Below are positions 27,851 through 40,900 of a stretch of DNA of 64,000 nt, in pieces. Every line of letters begins with the position of its first letter. Positions within the stretch are counted from its first letter, which is position 1. A program made the translations under genes and the position numbers. The DNA is from Helopsaltes ochotensis (lineage: Eukaryota > Chordata > Aves > Passeriformes > Locustellidae), in NCBI GenBank assembly GCA_013400155.1, contig VXBM01000866.1, positions 68,871 to 132,870 on the forward strand, written 5' to 3'. The notes under the pieces are model-generated. The model was given only the letters and a program-made list of their open reading frames with translations. It did not search any database and was not told where the DNA came from.

Positions 27851-30800
27851 AAAACCCTTCAGATGACCAACAGCAACTCCTATATAATTCCAAAACATAC
27901 CAAATCTTCACATGAACACTGCCCACCTCATGCTTTTGCCAAGCAGCACTTTAGGAAGTTATGACAATAACAGTGTCTCCTCGACAAACCTGAAAACAGT
28001 GTCATTTTAGCAAAATTCTTTTAAATGATAGCATTTAGTACAAGTCTATAGTCTCAGTAGCTGATTATGTTCTCTTATTTTGACTTCTTTTTTTTGAATA
28101 AAAGCTTTTCATTGATAGCTAAATAAAAGCTATCATTGTCCCTAAGCTTCAGAAACACTGATATTCAGGAAGACAAGCTATTTCTGCTGTGACTTCCGAA
28201 TCCTCTGTAGCCATTCAAAAAATCCTACAGGCAGCAGCAGTCAGAAACTTGGAATTCCAGCTCCACTGACTTTAAAATGCTAAGAAAAAGAAGAAAACAC
28301 AACTGTCATTTTGATCTTCACAGCCATGTATCCTGAAGCAAGGCTTGGGCATGACCTGGAGAATCTAAACATACTGCAGAGTGCTGTCAATCTGAAATGT
28401 ACTTAAATCACAGGCACTGTGATCTGAAAAGAAAGGGAAAAAATATGTTTAGACTGTTAAATCCAGAGTTTGAGACAATACCCGGCATGGCAGCAGCCAC
28501 ACCTGCTGCCTCACATTGGGGTCCTCTGCCCATTCTGTCACCATTACCTATTTCAAAGGTCCAGCAGAACAAGGAAAATGTTGGTTACCACAAGAAGGAA
28601 TTTTCATCCAGCTTGGTCTAGTTTTAAAAAATAGTAACATCGTGTTGTCATTTAAAAACCAAATTTGAGATAAAGCAGCTTTACAGCAATTGTCTCTTCA
28701 ATTACTTTCCTCCTACGGTTTGACCAACAGACTGCTTGTCAAGTCTGTCTCCAAACTGTGAGATGATATTCATATTCAAGGAAACAAGCAAAGTAAAGAT
28801 CAACTATAGTTTAGCAGAGATTATCAGGCAAATTCTGAGATTTCCACAGGTTCTGAAAGTAGTCAGGAGAAATAAACTGCAGTCTTACTGCCGTGGACTT
28901 GAAAGAGCTTGTGGTTGGTTGCACAATAGGAAGGTAACAAAATTTATAGTTTGGGTCTTTAATTTTATTGCACAAGTTACTCCTTCTTCAGAGGGTACCA
29001 GACAATATTGCCTTTCAACCTTCCTAACATAACTTCTTAGCTAATCCACCATTAATGTTTATTTTGGGTTACAAGCACAAGTAGATCTAAATACCTCATG
29101 CCTCTTTAGATGCCTATACCCAAACTCCTTTACTCTAGCAGAAGGCATGGAATAGGTACCTGAGTCAAAGCTCAGGGTGGAAAATCTTGTTCTTGTATGC
29201 ACATTTGTGAAGCAAAATGATCACTAAAGCTGGTGACACGTGAGGTGCCTAGGAAAGGTTCAGTGGCACCACAAAGAGGACTTTGCCTGCAATATACTGA
29301 GCAGAAAGCCCAGGGCAGGTAGGGACAAAAAGGTACATGAGGTGCCTTAGCCCAAAACAAAGCATTGACCACCAGGCTGGTCAAGTGTGAAAAGATGATG
29401 AGAAATTTCTAACTTCTACATGGTTTTTCAAAAAGACCTGATCCGCACAGAGATACAACTATCAGTCCAAGGTCAATTATAGCTCCTGTCCAAAATCCAA
29501 TGGAGAACATTCAACTGAAGACATCTGGCAGATACTGCTCTGCACAATGACTCCTCACTCCCAGGGGCTGGCATTGTCTTAGGAGTTTATAGAAAAAGAA
29601 GAAAAGTCAGCTTGTGTGGACTTGCACTTGTGTCATACGTGACATTTGTTTCCAATCATCAATCTAAAAGCTTTACTTCAAGATTACTCATTTATTATCT
29701 CAGTGTGGGCTATTCCAAAGGATATGCCTTAATGTTAGAGACAAATGGCAATGTAATTTTCTGTATCACTTTTGTGAAATCCAAAGTGTCCAAGAAGGTA
29801 TGAACAGATTTTTCTAATGAAAATTTTAAAAAGCAATTAATACTTTGAACTCAGTAAGCAAGAAAAAAATCCATTACTCTTTTTACTGCAGTTATAAGCT
29901 CTAAACTAAAATTCTACCACAATTGAAAAATAAAAAGAATGGAAAATACAGTTGTATCAAATACATTAAATGAAAATATGCTTATTTAAAAATATTGTAA
30001 GGATCAGTGAATTTCATGATATATAGATTTATTTTTTAACAAGTATTTGGTATCTTGATAACATCGAAGGTATCACAAGATGCAACAGTTGCTATAGTAG
30101 CAATACTTAAGTAAAAAAAATACATCAAACAAAAGCATAAAACATATAAACAATAAACAAAAATATAGTACATAATGTGAAATGCCAGCTAGCAGAGGAA
30201 AGAGAAGCTAATAGCTATTAAGTTGAACTAGTCCTCAGAGTTGCATCTGCAAAAAAGTATCAGCAAGTCCACCCTTTCTGGGAAATAAGGGATGGCTCAG
30301 AGAATTAGGTCTGCATGTGAATGAGAGGAGATGCTGAAACACCAGTCAAAGAGCACACACGAATTCAAGTTCTGGTCAAGGAAAAAAAAAAATTGGGGGC
30401 TGTTCCTACAGTTCCAGGGGAAATTCTGTGTCTAGGGATTCTGAGGCAGGAAGAGAACTGAAGAGTTAAAGCTGATCCTTTGTGTGGTACTACAGAACTT
30501 TGAGAAGTGAAACTCTTCCATAGCATCCCATATCTTTCTGAAATTTGTATGCAACTGATTTCCCAAAGACAAGGAGGGCATGTGACCTGCAAAAAATACC
30601 AAGTCAAGCAGGCAGGCAATTGCAGGGTTTGGAATTGTGGTGGAGGAAATTTCAGGTAAGGGCAAAACCTGATATTACTCATAAAACTGGAAAAAGATGG
30701 TGGTGGTTGAAGTTAGTCACTAGTATTTGCTGGTTCCATCCTAAAATGCTGTAAATATTTCCCATGCTATTTATTACTGAAAAAAACCAGCTTTTTTATA

Positions 30801-33800
30801 CCTGGGTTTTTGTTATATGTGAGGGAGGATCAAAGAAGTGGAAGGAAGAGAGATTCATGGATATATGCTGTGTACACATCCATACATACTCCCGGGTAAT
30901 ACATATATACCCATGCTTCAGCAGCTGCCCTGGGTGTGAGGCACTGATTTAACAAAAGTGCGTTATCTCACTTAAACCTGACAGCATAACTGGAAGAAGT
31001 CATGACAAAATAAATTTCTAAACTAAAGATAACTCACATTGAGCCAAGCTAAATATAACTAAAGCATCTTACATGTAACAACTGATGCAATGACCCTGGC
31101 CCAAGATTATACAGCCTTCAGTGACTAACAAAGTTTAATCTCTCCAAGTTAACAACTTTGTGTTGTGTCTCCTTTCTTGGGGAACAACTGATTCTCAACT
31201 GGGAAACTGAAAAAGACTCAATAGGTAATAAATATTCTTGATATAACAGAGAAGTGGGTTTATTTCAGCTTTTGCAAAAGGCCAAGGCTTTATTTCTTGT
31301 CCTAGTTTTCAGACTCCTCAGCCCTATCACATTCAAAATGTTTGTCCACAAAAGACATCTCCTAAAAATAGCATAGGAAGTACCATGGAAGTCTTTCAAC
31401 AATATCAGCAAGGTCAGGTATGGAACATATAAACAGCACTTTTTCTCATTATGAAAATCAGCCTGGTCATGCCAGATTCCTAGAATTTTTCATGTCTTAC
31501 TATGTGCGCTGATGGAACAGGAACTTCCCAAATTTCTATTTAAAGAAATGTCTATGCCCTAGTGTGGAAGCATGAGCTTATCTGCTGCATCCCAGGGAGG
31601 CCAAAGGGAGACAGCATAGCTGTGATGCTGAGCTAGCAAGCTGGATCATGGACATTATTCCAGGGTTAGCACTGAGGGAATACAGCCGTGCTTTCTAATT
31701 TGGATAGGGCCTTTACCTCATTCTCAGTTATTCTTCACAAGCAATCAGCCTGCTGAGCCTCAACACAGGTCAGCTGTGGCACTACACCAAACCCACTGTT
31801 AACAGCTATGCTCATTTTTTCATACCTAAAGTGCAACTGCTGTAAATTTCTTGCAGATGCACCTGTCCAAATTGTTTGATTATCTCTCATTCAAGTGTTC
31901 AGGAGACTTCACTTCAATTCCTGACTCAACCACTAACATCATCATGGCAGAAATGACTCTTTATCCATGGGAAACCAGGCCTTCCATGAGGGCTCCAGGG
32001 CAGGCACAAAATCCTGTGGGGAAACACACCAGCAGCTTTGCACAGCACCATCTCTCTCTTCAAGACCCTGTATTTCCCAAGAGACTGGAAGAAAAGTGGT
32101 CACTGCAGCTGCTTGGGTTTTCATCATGAGTGAGAAACTGAAAACTGGGCAACCTCAGCGCACGGAGAATTTCACACCATTCACGTGTCCTTCTTTGGGT
32201 TAAACTGTTCTTTTCCTTGGCTCTGGCTTCCTATTCACCTGTTGTTTAGGGATGTAGGGATGTCTTCTGCCAGTTAACTTAAGGCAGCAATACTTTCAGC
32301 CACAGTTTCTTCACTTTTGAGTTACACTCTTCTTCACTATTGCCTATTTAAAATAATTTGGGGATTTTAGTACTACTTCTGAAATAATTTGTTCCCCCCA
32401 GGTTGCTGAAATCACTATTAATTAATAAATTACACTATTAATTACTAGCATAGTTATAATTACTCATGGAAACAACTCCTTTAACTTCTTCGTTTAGAAC
32501 ATTTCTCCCTACTTTCCAAAACAGTCCATTCCAAAAAGTAGTATTTTAAACCATTGAGAATTTCTTTGATCCAAGCATTGTCCATTCACATTCCCTTTAT
32601 TTAAAAACATAATCTAGTATTTCTTTTCAAAAAATGAGATCATTGCAGTTTTATTTTATTCACGAAGTATCATATAGCGAAAGAAATTAAATATTGTTTC
32701 AGAATTTCCATCTTCCAACATAAAAATATCAGCAAAAACAAACAATCTATTAACTGTCGTGCATCAGCAACGTAACAGGAATAAAACTACAGAGAATGCT
32801 ACTAACTAATACAGCATATTCAGCAGTTTTTTTAACTAAGCAAATACTAAGTTGATACAATATTTATGGGAATATGAACTGCATAAAAAATATTTCAAAT
32901 ATTCAGAACACAAGCCAAATATTCCACCTTCAAGAAGGCTTACAGGGAGAAAGCTCTGAGATCAAATTACTGTTTATTTGTACCATTCAGAAATAAAATA
33001 ACCAGCAGATATAGTGGTATTGTGCCTAGTTGCAAAACATCTGCTATTCTGGAGCACCATAGGCTTTGGGTGTAGGTAAGTAGCACAGAGGCAAGTTTAT
33101 CCCACAATCCTATTTCACATGGACAGTTCTCATGAAATAATGCTGCTGCTTTTGGATTTGTATAGGTTATTTGAGGAATTTTTCATTAATCAAACACATC
33201 ATACTACCTCATCTGCATTTTATATGCATGAAAACCTGATAGTCACTTGCCAGGCTTCCCAGAACTGGCAAAGTGACTCTGCTGCTTATTGCAAATGAAA
33301 ACACATCAGCAGAGCTGCAATGAATCCAAAAGGGCTCTCTTTGCAATGGATTCCTGCTGCTCTGCTCTGGTGATTCACGGGAACTGATGTTCCACTTGCT
33401 TTAGTGGAGATTGAAATTCAACACATTTTTCAAGGTGCTTATGACACAAAATGTAAAAGAAAAATCTTGCCAGTTTTCACTTGTGATTGTAAGATCCGCT
33501 GCAAAATAAACAGCTCTGTGAATTAGTAGGTAAATGGAACCATTAGAGAGCTTAATCATCTAATAATAATATAAGACAACCACTTTTTCCTCCATCCGCT
33601 TTTCTATGCTCGATTTTTGACATAATGAAACTATGACATCAGCTAGTTTACCATACAGAGAGAACATGGATACTTATGTATATTAGAAAATGTATGTATC
33701 AGAACATGTAAGTTTTAGTCTCTAACCTTTATACATTACTTATCCTAAAATAGAATCAATCCCAAAAAGCATTTACTATGCACAAATGCATCAAATTCTT

Positions 33801-36800
33801 GCCAAACCTTTGCAGAATGAGAGCCCTAGATTTAATACTGAAGTCCACATCCTGAGTTTGAGAGTCTGTGACAAAATGAAATAGAAGTTACTACTGTTTA
33901 GGTAGAGCAGTTTTCCAAACCATTTCAACATACAAATAGTAAAATTACTTCAAAAAATGTATGTAAAAATCCAAAGTAAACAAATACAGCACTTCTCAAA
34001 GGGCAGGCTTGGCCTCCGTGGCAAAGTCAAGAAAATGAGTTGTGGGGACAATGTGACAAGGAAGCTGGGATATGGGATACATTGATGTGTACCCATAACC
34101 AACTTCAATTAATTGTAAATTGGTTTACCTCTATTATAGATTAATGGCAGACACTTCTTGAGCCCAGAAGAACTTATTATCTCAGGTACAATGCAATCTA
34201 AACATGGCAACTCTGCATCAAGGCTCTGCATGCCAACTACCTTGGGGGATCACTTGAGAAATCTAAGCTGGTTTCTGTAGATTCCCATCGCTCTGGAAAA
34301 AGGGGAGCACAATCAATCCTCCAGAAACAGGAATACCACACCCAGCGGCTGTGCTGGAGCTGCCCAACATCCAGCAGCACTGCTGTGAGCAAAGCAGCAT
34401 GGCTGCATCTCGGTGACATCAGCAGAAAACAGCTGCACAAGCTCCCCTCCGTGTCCTCCAGCACCTCTCTTATCCAGGGGTTGCTGGTTTTGTTGCCAAG
34501 TTATCAGACATCTTCATTCAAAAAGTTAAAAGAGGTAACGATGACTATTCAGTCATTTTTCTCAGTGACTTCTGTCCCTAAGCAGGTGTTGTGGAGGAAA
34601 GAGGAAGAGGAGGAAGGAAAATCTCCCACTGTAGACAAGTTGTCCATCTTTTCAGCGGCAGCTGACAGCCATTATGTGAGGTGTCTGAGCTGGAGGGCGA
34701 GCTGGTGCTGCAGATCTGAGTGTCCCACTCGTGTTGCTGGCCCCATGTGGAGATCACGCAGGTTCCATTGTAACACAGGGAGATGACTTTAAAAACCTAT
34801 TTTATTGAGCATTAAATCTATATAGCTCCACTTCCAAAAACAGAAACGCTATGTATGCCACTTAAATGCATTCTGAGGTTAAGCTGGTCTTTTGCATGAG
34901 ACTTTTGCCTACTAAAAGCAGTGACAGCCACACTAAAGAAACTTGCAGAAACTTCTATTTTACAAATTTCAGTATAAAACCTATTAAAATTCTCAATATG
35001 TCTCATTTTACTTTTTACAAATTCAAAAGCCTCCTCTCACAAGTGCTAGTAATTAATAAGGTGCTTTGAACTTCACCGAAAGAAAAAACGTTGGGAGGCT
35101 TGAGGTAAGTAACTTTTCAAAGCTTTGATTATTCGTCAAAGAAAAAAATGTATGAAATATGGCTAGGAAATGGTAAACCATTCAAAAATGGCAACTGCAA
35201 CACCCAACACATTCCTGGTTCTTTCTTTTTCTGAAATTATATCTTCTGGCTGCATAAAGCCCTCATTAGTATTTCTCAGGTCTCCTTATATGGCAAATTA
35301 TGTAACAAAAATAAGATCAAAGCTTTAAGTACCAAAAATATATTAACAGCTCTTCTTCGATGAATTTTTCTAGTGGGGATTTTTTTTTCCACTGGATAAC
35401 TGAAAAATGTTGGAAATTACTTGAATAGCAGCCTGCTGGCAACAGAGGCTAATGATCACCGTAATACCTTTCTGCAGCGACTAGAGTTAATTTCCTTGTG
35501 TGACTTCAATGACTATTTCAACTTAGGCAGTTAAAACTGACATAGTTCATAGTCTTACAAGGGGCCTCAGATTTCCTAAGAAACCTTTCTCTAACGTCCC
35601 CTGGAGTTCCAAGTGCTCTGGCTGAAACGTACCAATGTAATCAGTGAGTTCTGGCAAATGTCTTCATTGAACAAAACCCAGTTTAGATTTGTTTACAAAT
35701 CCATCCTGCAGCATTCTATAAACAACTGCAAACAGCTCTTTCTACTGTGTGAACATCTGCAAGGCTGGGCCCAGTCCCCACACAGTTTTCCACTGACGTT
35801 TGAAGCCTCCTCCTGTCGATAGGAGGACAGAGGGGGCAGATCCCTTTCAGGATGAACACTGCAATGTCTTTTCCCAGACACTGGAATACTGCTAGGCTTA
35901 CAGGTTAGTCATGTAGATTACAAAGTAAGCTCTGCTGTTTGTATACACTTTTAAATTCAGAAGTCATTTAGGAAAACTTAATTCAATTGAAGAAATTAAG
36001 TTTACCTGGAGAATCAGAAGTATCACTGATGTGCGGTGTTATTTTAATGACCAAGATTAAATAATATTTTTTAAGTAATTAGCTGGTCTCTCCTACTTTA
36101 AATTTCCTCATGAATGGTGAATTAGCTATCAAAGAAGCCTACACTTAAAGACAAATAAATTATGTTCTTATTTAGTTTGGCTTTTTATTTAACAATTAAG
36201 GCCACTGAAAAGAAAGCAGTCACTTTCCAACACTAGAATGTTGTCATACCATATGTGATTAAGTATGCTTAAAAGAATAACTATTCTTTTTGGAAAGAAT
36301 AATGAAAAGCTATCTTCAAAACAATCCAGCTCAGCACTATCCTATTAAAATCAATTAGAAAACACTGCAGAATTTACACAGCTGTTCTTTTGGCCCCTTC
36401 ATGCGCAGATCTCTGAAATAATGAGCTCAACACTAAGTGTTTTAGGAACACTAATTACTACACAAACTTTGGGTGGGGCTTGAGCATTCAACAGAGGTTT
36501 GCAGCTTTCCTCCCTGAAGCCAGGTCACAGCAGGGCTGTGAACACTTTGAACATTCCAACCATTCTTAACATGAAATGTGACTCAACACCACTCTGCAAG
36601 GTACCCACTGAGACATGTAAATAAACATCAAAAACTCCGCATTCAGCTGGGAAGCCTGTTCATTCCGATAACCAGGATTTTTGGCCTAAAGATATTTATT
36701 TATATCCTGTCCAGTACTGTGAGTAAATGCCTTTCCTTGCCTTCACTATGGTTTTAGTGATGATGACACAATGAAATACCAGAAATACTAATATCTACAA

Positions 36801-39792
36801 AACGACTAGCAACCGTGGAATAACACATATTAGAACTGTCAATCCAGGCTAATATGCAGTTGCTTCAGATGCCTCAGATAGAAAACTATTACAGAACTCA
36901 GAAATAACCTGCACCCTTTGATCATTCAGGTCTCCAGATGCAAGTCCTCTGAAGGCCTTGAACAGAAACCTGGGGAGCATGAGATAACTAGTGAAATTCT
37001 AAATTGGAAAATACTTTCCTCTGGTTCATGGGTCAAAAATTTAGCAAATACAGGCACTCTGTATTCACTATGACCTACTCCTAAACCTTCCTTAGTGAAG
37101 CTAAAATGTCCTCTTTGCTACAGAACTGGAAAAATACCATTCATCTGGTTTTGAGGAAACTTAACTAAACTGGTTGTTTTCCTGTATCCTGTATCTTCCA
37201 GAGGTTTATGACAGCAAGGTCAGCTGAGCTGAACAACTGGAAGTCAAAGCAAGAACCTCCTGAGAGTAACTAACCAGACTCGATCACTTTCATCCTCCTG
37301 CAGATTTCATTTGTGAAGATTTACGTTGCTTTTAAGTTGGATTCCCAGCTTGAGACGTGAAGGTTTCAGCCTGGAAAACCAAACAGGAGGCATACAAATT
37401 CAGAGTTTACTGATTTAAACACTTTCAAGAAAGCAGGTAGGACTAAGGAGCCAACTGCAATGGGAAAATGATTAATTCAGAGTAAAGTGAGCTGATTTGC
37501 AGCACTCTAACCAAACATCAGAAACTACTTTCATGGATTAGAGCAGATGTCCACCTAGTCCAGTGAGGATAGCAGCAGAATTTGAACTCTGTACTAGACA
37601 GGTGTGAGATAATCTACCTTCCATATTAAGTCTCAATTTTACTTGAAATACACAAATTGGCTGAAACCATGATGTAGAGAATAATGCTGATCCTAACAGT
37701 ACACTAAAAGCTGATGGAAATCCCTCTTCTGAAATGCTTTGTGCAATTCTGTGTGTCCTAATTCCCCTCCCCAATTTGAAAAAAAAATTAAAAGGTTAAA
37801 AATTTGCAAAAACAGAAACAAAAGTCTTTTACAGAGAAAAGGAATGGAATATGAAAATATTTGAATATAGGGAAAGAGTAAGAGTAATTACCAGTATAAA
37901 ATAGATTAAGATATTTACTTCCCTAAAACAGAAAGAGATATTAATAAAACTGAAATATAAAATCTTGAGTTACTAAAAAATTTATTTTCCATAAAGAATA
38001 TTTAATTTACAAAATGTCTTGACACAATGTACTTTCAAACCTAAGAGTTTAGAGGGGTCATAAGCATCCTAGATATGCATAATTCACTGTTAGATAATTT
38101 GTAGGAAGAAACATAATTTTTCTAATCCCTTATCTTTTAAGTGCACACTGTATTTTCTCCGACATCGACTCCTGTCAAACCTGGGTTCTGAACTAAATCA
38201 GTAAAGAATGGTCCATCACAGCAATCTGTGCTGCCATAAACCATCAATAAGTTACCTTCAACTTCTCTGTAGCACAGTTTCCTTATGCAAAAATTGCAAA
38301 TAACAATCAGTATTTCAAGATGGGAAGACATGATGATGAGAGTTATTACGTGGGTTTTCTGATCCACGACTAAAAACATGATTTTGCTGTTAAAAAAAAA
38401 AAAAGGCAGCAAGTATAACATACTCATACAGGCTAAATTGATTTATATGGTTTGAACAATGTTCAACCTTCTGTAATTGCTTTATTCTCCTTGCATTCGT
38501 GCAAAATTCAGGCTCCAGAGCTCCATTCCTCTGTCCCCTAAAGACTGCTCAAGATCTCACATATGATGAAGACACACTAAGCAGGGAGGATGCAGCAGGA
38601 ACATTCCCCAATTATGTGTTCAACAACAGTGTCAGTGTCACCCAGCAGTAAAAGGGAGGAAAAAAAGAGATTCTTTGAGGGATTTGCCATGGAAAGAACC
38701 TGCCTGTCGACTTAGTGTCAGCTGACAGTCAGAAAAAATCCAAATCACCCCACCTTTTTTTCCCACAGCCTAGTTTCCATGACCTTTCTTTAAAATGGGC
38801 CAAGATCCCAAGCTTGCTTCCTCTTCTCTGAAGATCTTGGGTCTTTTCCCTATCTTTGTGGTTGTTTGCATTTTTAATTCCTTATCAGGCTTCTCCAAAA
38901 CAGTAGGACCTGCAAATTAAACTTGTGAAGTGGCCTGACAAGCACTGTATAACTCAAGCAGACATGTACTAGGACATGCAACTAATCATGAACTCGGCAG
39001 AAGCTGAAACACAACATTTATGATAAAATAACTGATTAGGTCAGCTGCAATGGCCAGAAGTGGAAAAAGTTCTGGGCAAGATTAAAATTAAACAGCAAAT
39101 ATTATGAAGCTGCAGGTTTAACTAATACAGCAGAGAACAAAACGTAATTTAATCTGGAAATAGTACGAAAGTTACATTCCATGTTGAAGTTACTGACAAG
39201 GGCACAGGGGATAGGCAGGAAAGCTGACAAAGTCCAATGGCCACTGGAGATCTGTTCCCTCATTCACAGCTCAGGCAGAGCAGTGTTGCAGAGTGCAGAG
39301 GATGAAAATAATCACCTGCCTCATGGATAAGTTCAAAACACAATGAACTGCATAGTGTTTTCCCACGGGTTCATAAACAGTAGGGCTGAACACAGGGAGT
39401 TTAAGAACCATATGGACAATCCATTTAGATGTAGACTCTGTAGTATCATTTCCCAGAACACAACAGCATTTGACATGCTTATCCCTTTATTTCACCTTAA
39501 GTGGCCCAAAAATCCAAGATCAGTTCTATAGGTAATGCATACTCATTTGGAGCCACTTCTGAGGCTCAAAAGCAGAGGTGCAGCAGCCAACACAGCAGGC
39601 TGGGAAAATGAACTCGTGGTTCAGGAACCCAGAAAATTTATGTATGGTACTGGGGGGGATTAAATATTCAGGAATACTGTCATCTTTGTTCCATCTTCCA
39701 AATGTTAGCATCTCTAATTTTCATGATATATTTTGAGGGCTTTCGTTTTCACATGGATTGGAAAAGACCTTAACTGTGTTTTGTTACAAAGA

Positions 39793-39830
39793 AGACCCCT
39801 ATACCTAGAGGTATAGAGACCCCTATACCT
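39793..39830. repeat. Short direct repeat with internal hairpin
   Basis: agacccctatacct occurs at 39793..39806 and again at 39817..39830. Between them CTATACC-TAGA-GGTATAG forms a perfect 7-bp inverted repeat with a 4-base loop. No function is known. Confidence 0.8.
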
Positions 39831-40229
39831 TATCATTTATTATGAGGTGACACGAAACTTCAGTTTCACAGACAAACTTACCGCATAGTCAAAACCATTG
39901 TTAATACATCCTGAATAGGAAGAAAAACATTTGGCAGCTTCCTTAAAGAAATCCTCAGTAACAGTGTAAGGGATGGGAGCTGTCAGGAGTGCTGCTCGCT
40001 GCCCCTCTGCAGCCTCCGGGTACTTTACACATCCCACACGGGTCAAGCAGCACCTGCAGGTCAACCCGCAAGCTACCAGCCTTGTGCTGCAGTTTCAGTT
40101 CCAGACCTGTGTCTTCACGTATTACTTTTTCATGCTAATTCACGCAGACGGTCGTTTCTTGTGTAAGGGGAGCTCCTCTGCACCTCCGGTTTGCTCTGCT
40201 CTTCGCCACCGCCACCTTTGCCCCTGCGC

Positions 40230-40309
40230 GGGAGGATGGAGCAGAGTGCGGGGGGATGGAGCACGGTGCGGGGGGATGGAGCACGGTGCGGGGGGATGGA
40301 GCACGGTGC
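40230..40309. repeat. 20-bp tandem repeat, 4 units, at start of AGBL4 intron 1
   Basis: Four head-to-tail units follow the pattern ggggggatggagcacggtgc. The last three are identical and the first carries a few substitutions. The array lies inside the CpG island, about 440 bp downstream of the exon 1 donor in gene orientation. The identity of three units suggests recent expansion, so copy number may vary between individuals. Confidence 0.9.
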
Positions 40310-40753
40310 GGGCTGCCCCTCCATCTGCCTCCCCCTCTGCCCCGCCGGGGCTCGGCCCTGTGGCGCCGGCCGGGTGAGCGGCCTCTGGCCCTCACACCTT
40401 CCACACCACAGCGGGTCAGTCCCGCTCAGGCAGGCCTGGAAAGCGGGAGGCTCTTCCCTCTCTACCTGCCTGAAGGAGCTTTCCCCACAACCACCTTGTC
40501 CCTGGGAAGACTATCCACATCCCCCAAGGGACGGGGCTTTGCCCTTCGTCGCATTTGCCCGGGCAGGAGCCTCTGCCGCGGTCCCTTCACCACCTCAGTG
40601 CCCTCGGCCAGAGGTGCTCCCCCCCGTCTCCCCTAGAAGAAGGGCTCCGTCTCCGCACTCCGCTGCAAGCCAGGCCCCCTCTACCGCCAGAAGCCCCTGG
40701 AGAAGGGGGGCTCCCCCTCTCCCCCCGCCCAGGCGCCTGCGGCTGGCACTGAC

Positions 40754-40784
40754 CCGTCTCTGGCGTCCTGCTCCTCTCCGCCAT
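40754..40784 (-). CDS. AGBL4: AGBL4 exon 1, coding part (cytosolic carboxypeptidase 6, N-terminus)
   Basis: Read on the minus strand, this segment encodes MAERSRTPET plus the first base of a Gly codon and stops at a GTCAGT splice donor (40748..40753). Joined to the exon at 23647..23769 it gives MAERSRTPETGSAMGSDD, which aligns with the mammalian CCP6 start as I recall it (MAEGSQSAPEAGNDMGNDD). AGBL4/CCP6 is an M14-family metallocarboxypeptidase that removes glutamates from polyglutamylated proteins, notably tubulin of cilia and neurons. The catalytic domain is encoded by later exons outside this window. The start has A at -3 and G at +4, a good Kozak context. An in-frame ATG lies four codons upstream (40796) and would add MTTN. 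I prefer 40784 because it matches the mammalian start. The 5'UTR and transcription start are not resolved. The exon lies in a CpG island next to an X-box. Confidence 0.88.
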
Positions 40785-40825
40785 ATTTGTTGTCATCCCG
40801 CCACCCCCCCCAACGCCGCCCGGCC

Positions 40826-40839
40826 GTCGCCATGGCAAC
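40826..40839 (-). promoter_or_regulatory. RFX-type X-box upstream of AGBL4
   Basis: The plus-strand sequence GTCGCCATGGCAAC fits the RFX consensus GTNRCC-N2-RGYAAC at every defined position and is almost palindromic. It sits 42 bp upstream of the AGBL4 start codon at 40784. A CGTCA CRE half-site follows at 40843..40847. RFX factors are known regulators of ciliary genes, and CCP6 acts on ciliary tubulin, so a functional site is plausible. Binding is inferred, not shown. Confidence 0.6.
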
Positions 40840-40900
40840 GCGCGTCACGGCCATGGGGGAGCCCCGCGCCCCCCCGACACGGCGGCGGCGCTGTCGGCCC

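Larger units (their letters stand above)
23770..40753 (-). other. AGBL4: AGBL4 intron 1
   Basis: This is the interval between the exon 1 donor and the exon 2 acceptor, about 17 kb. It is mostly AT-rich, with no further exon I can recognise on either strand. It contains a (CAA)n/A-rich run near 27832..27850, a small hairpin with a direct repeat at 39793..39830, and the 20-bp tandem repeat at 40230..40309 within the CpG island. Short ORFs near 31851..32203, 34237..34786 and 30365..30754 overlap one another on opposite strands and have no recognisable domain. No CR1 copy was confidently recognised in this intron. Confidence 0.8.

Noticed and set aside
34237..34786. 133-codon plus-strand and 75-codon minus-strand open frames
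   Set aside because: They overlap on opposite strands, lack recognisable families and sit inside AGBL4 intron 1.
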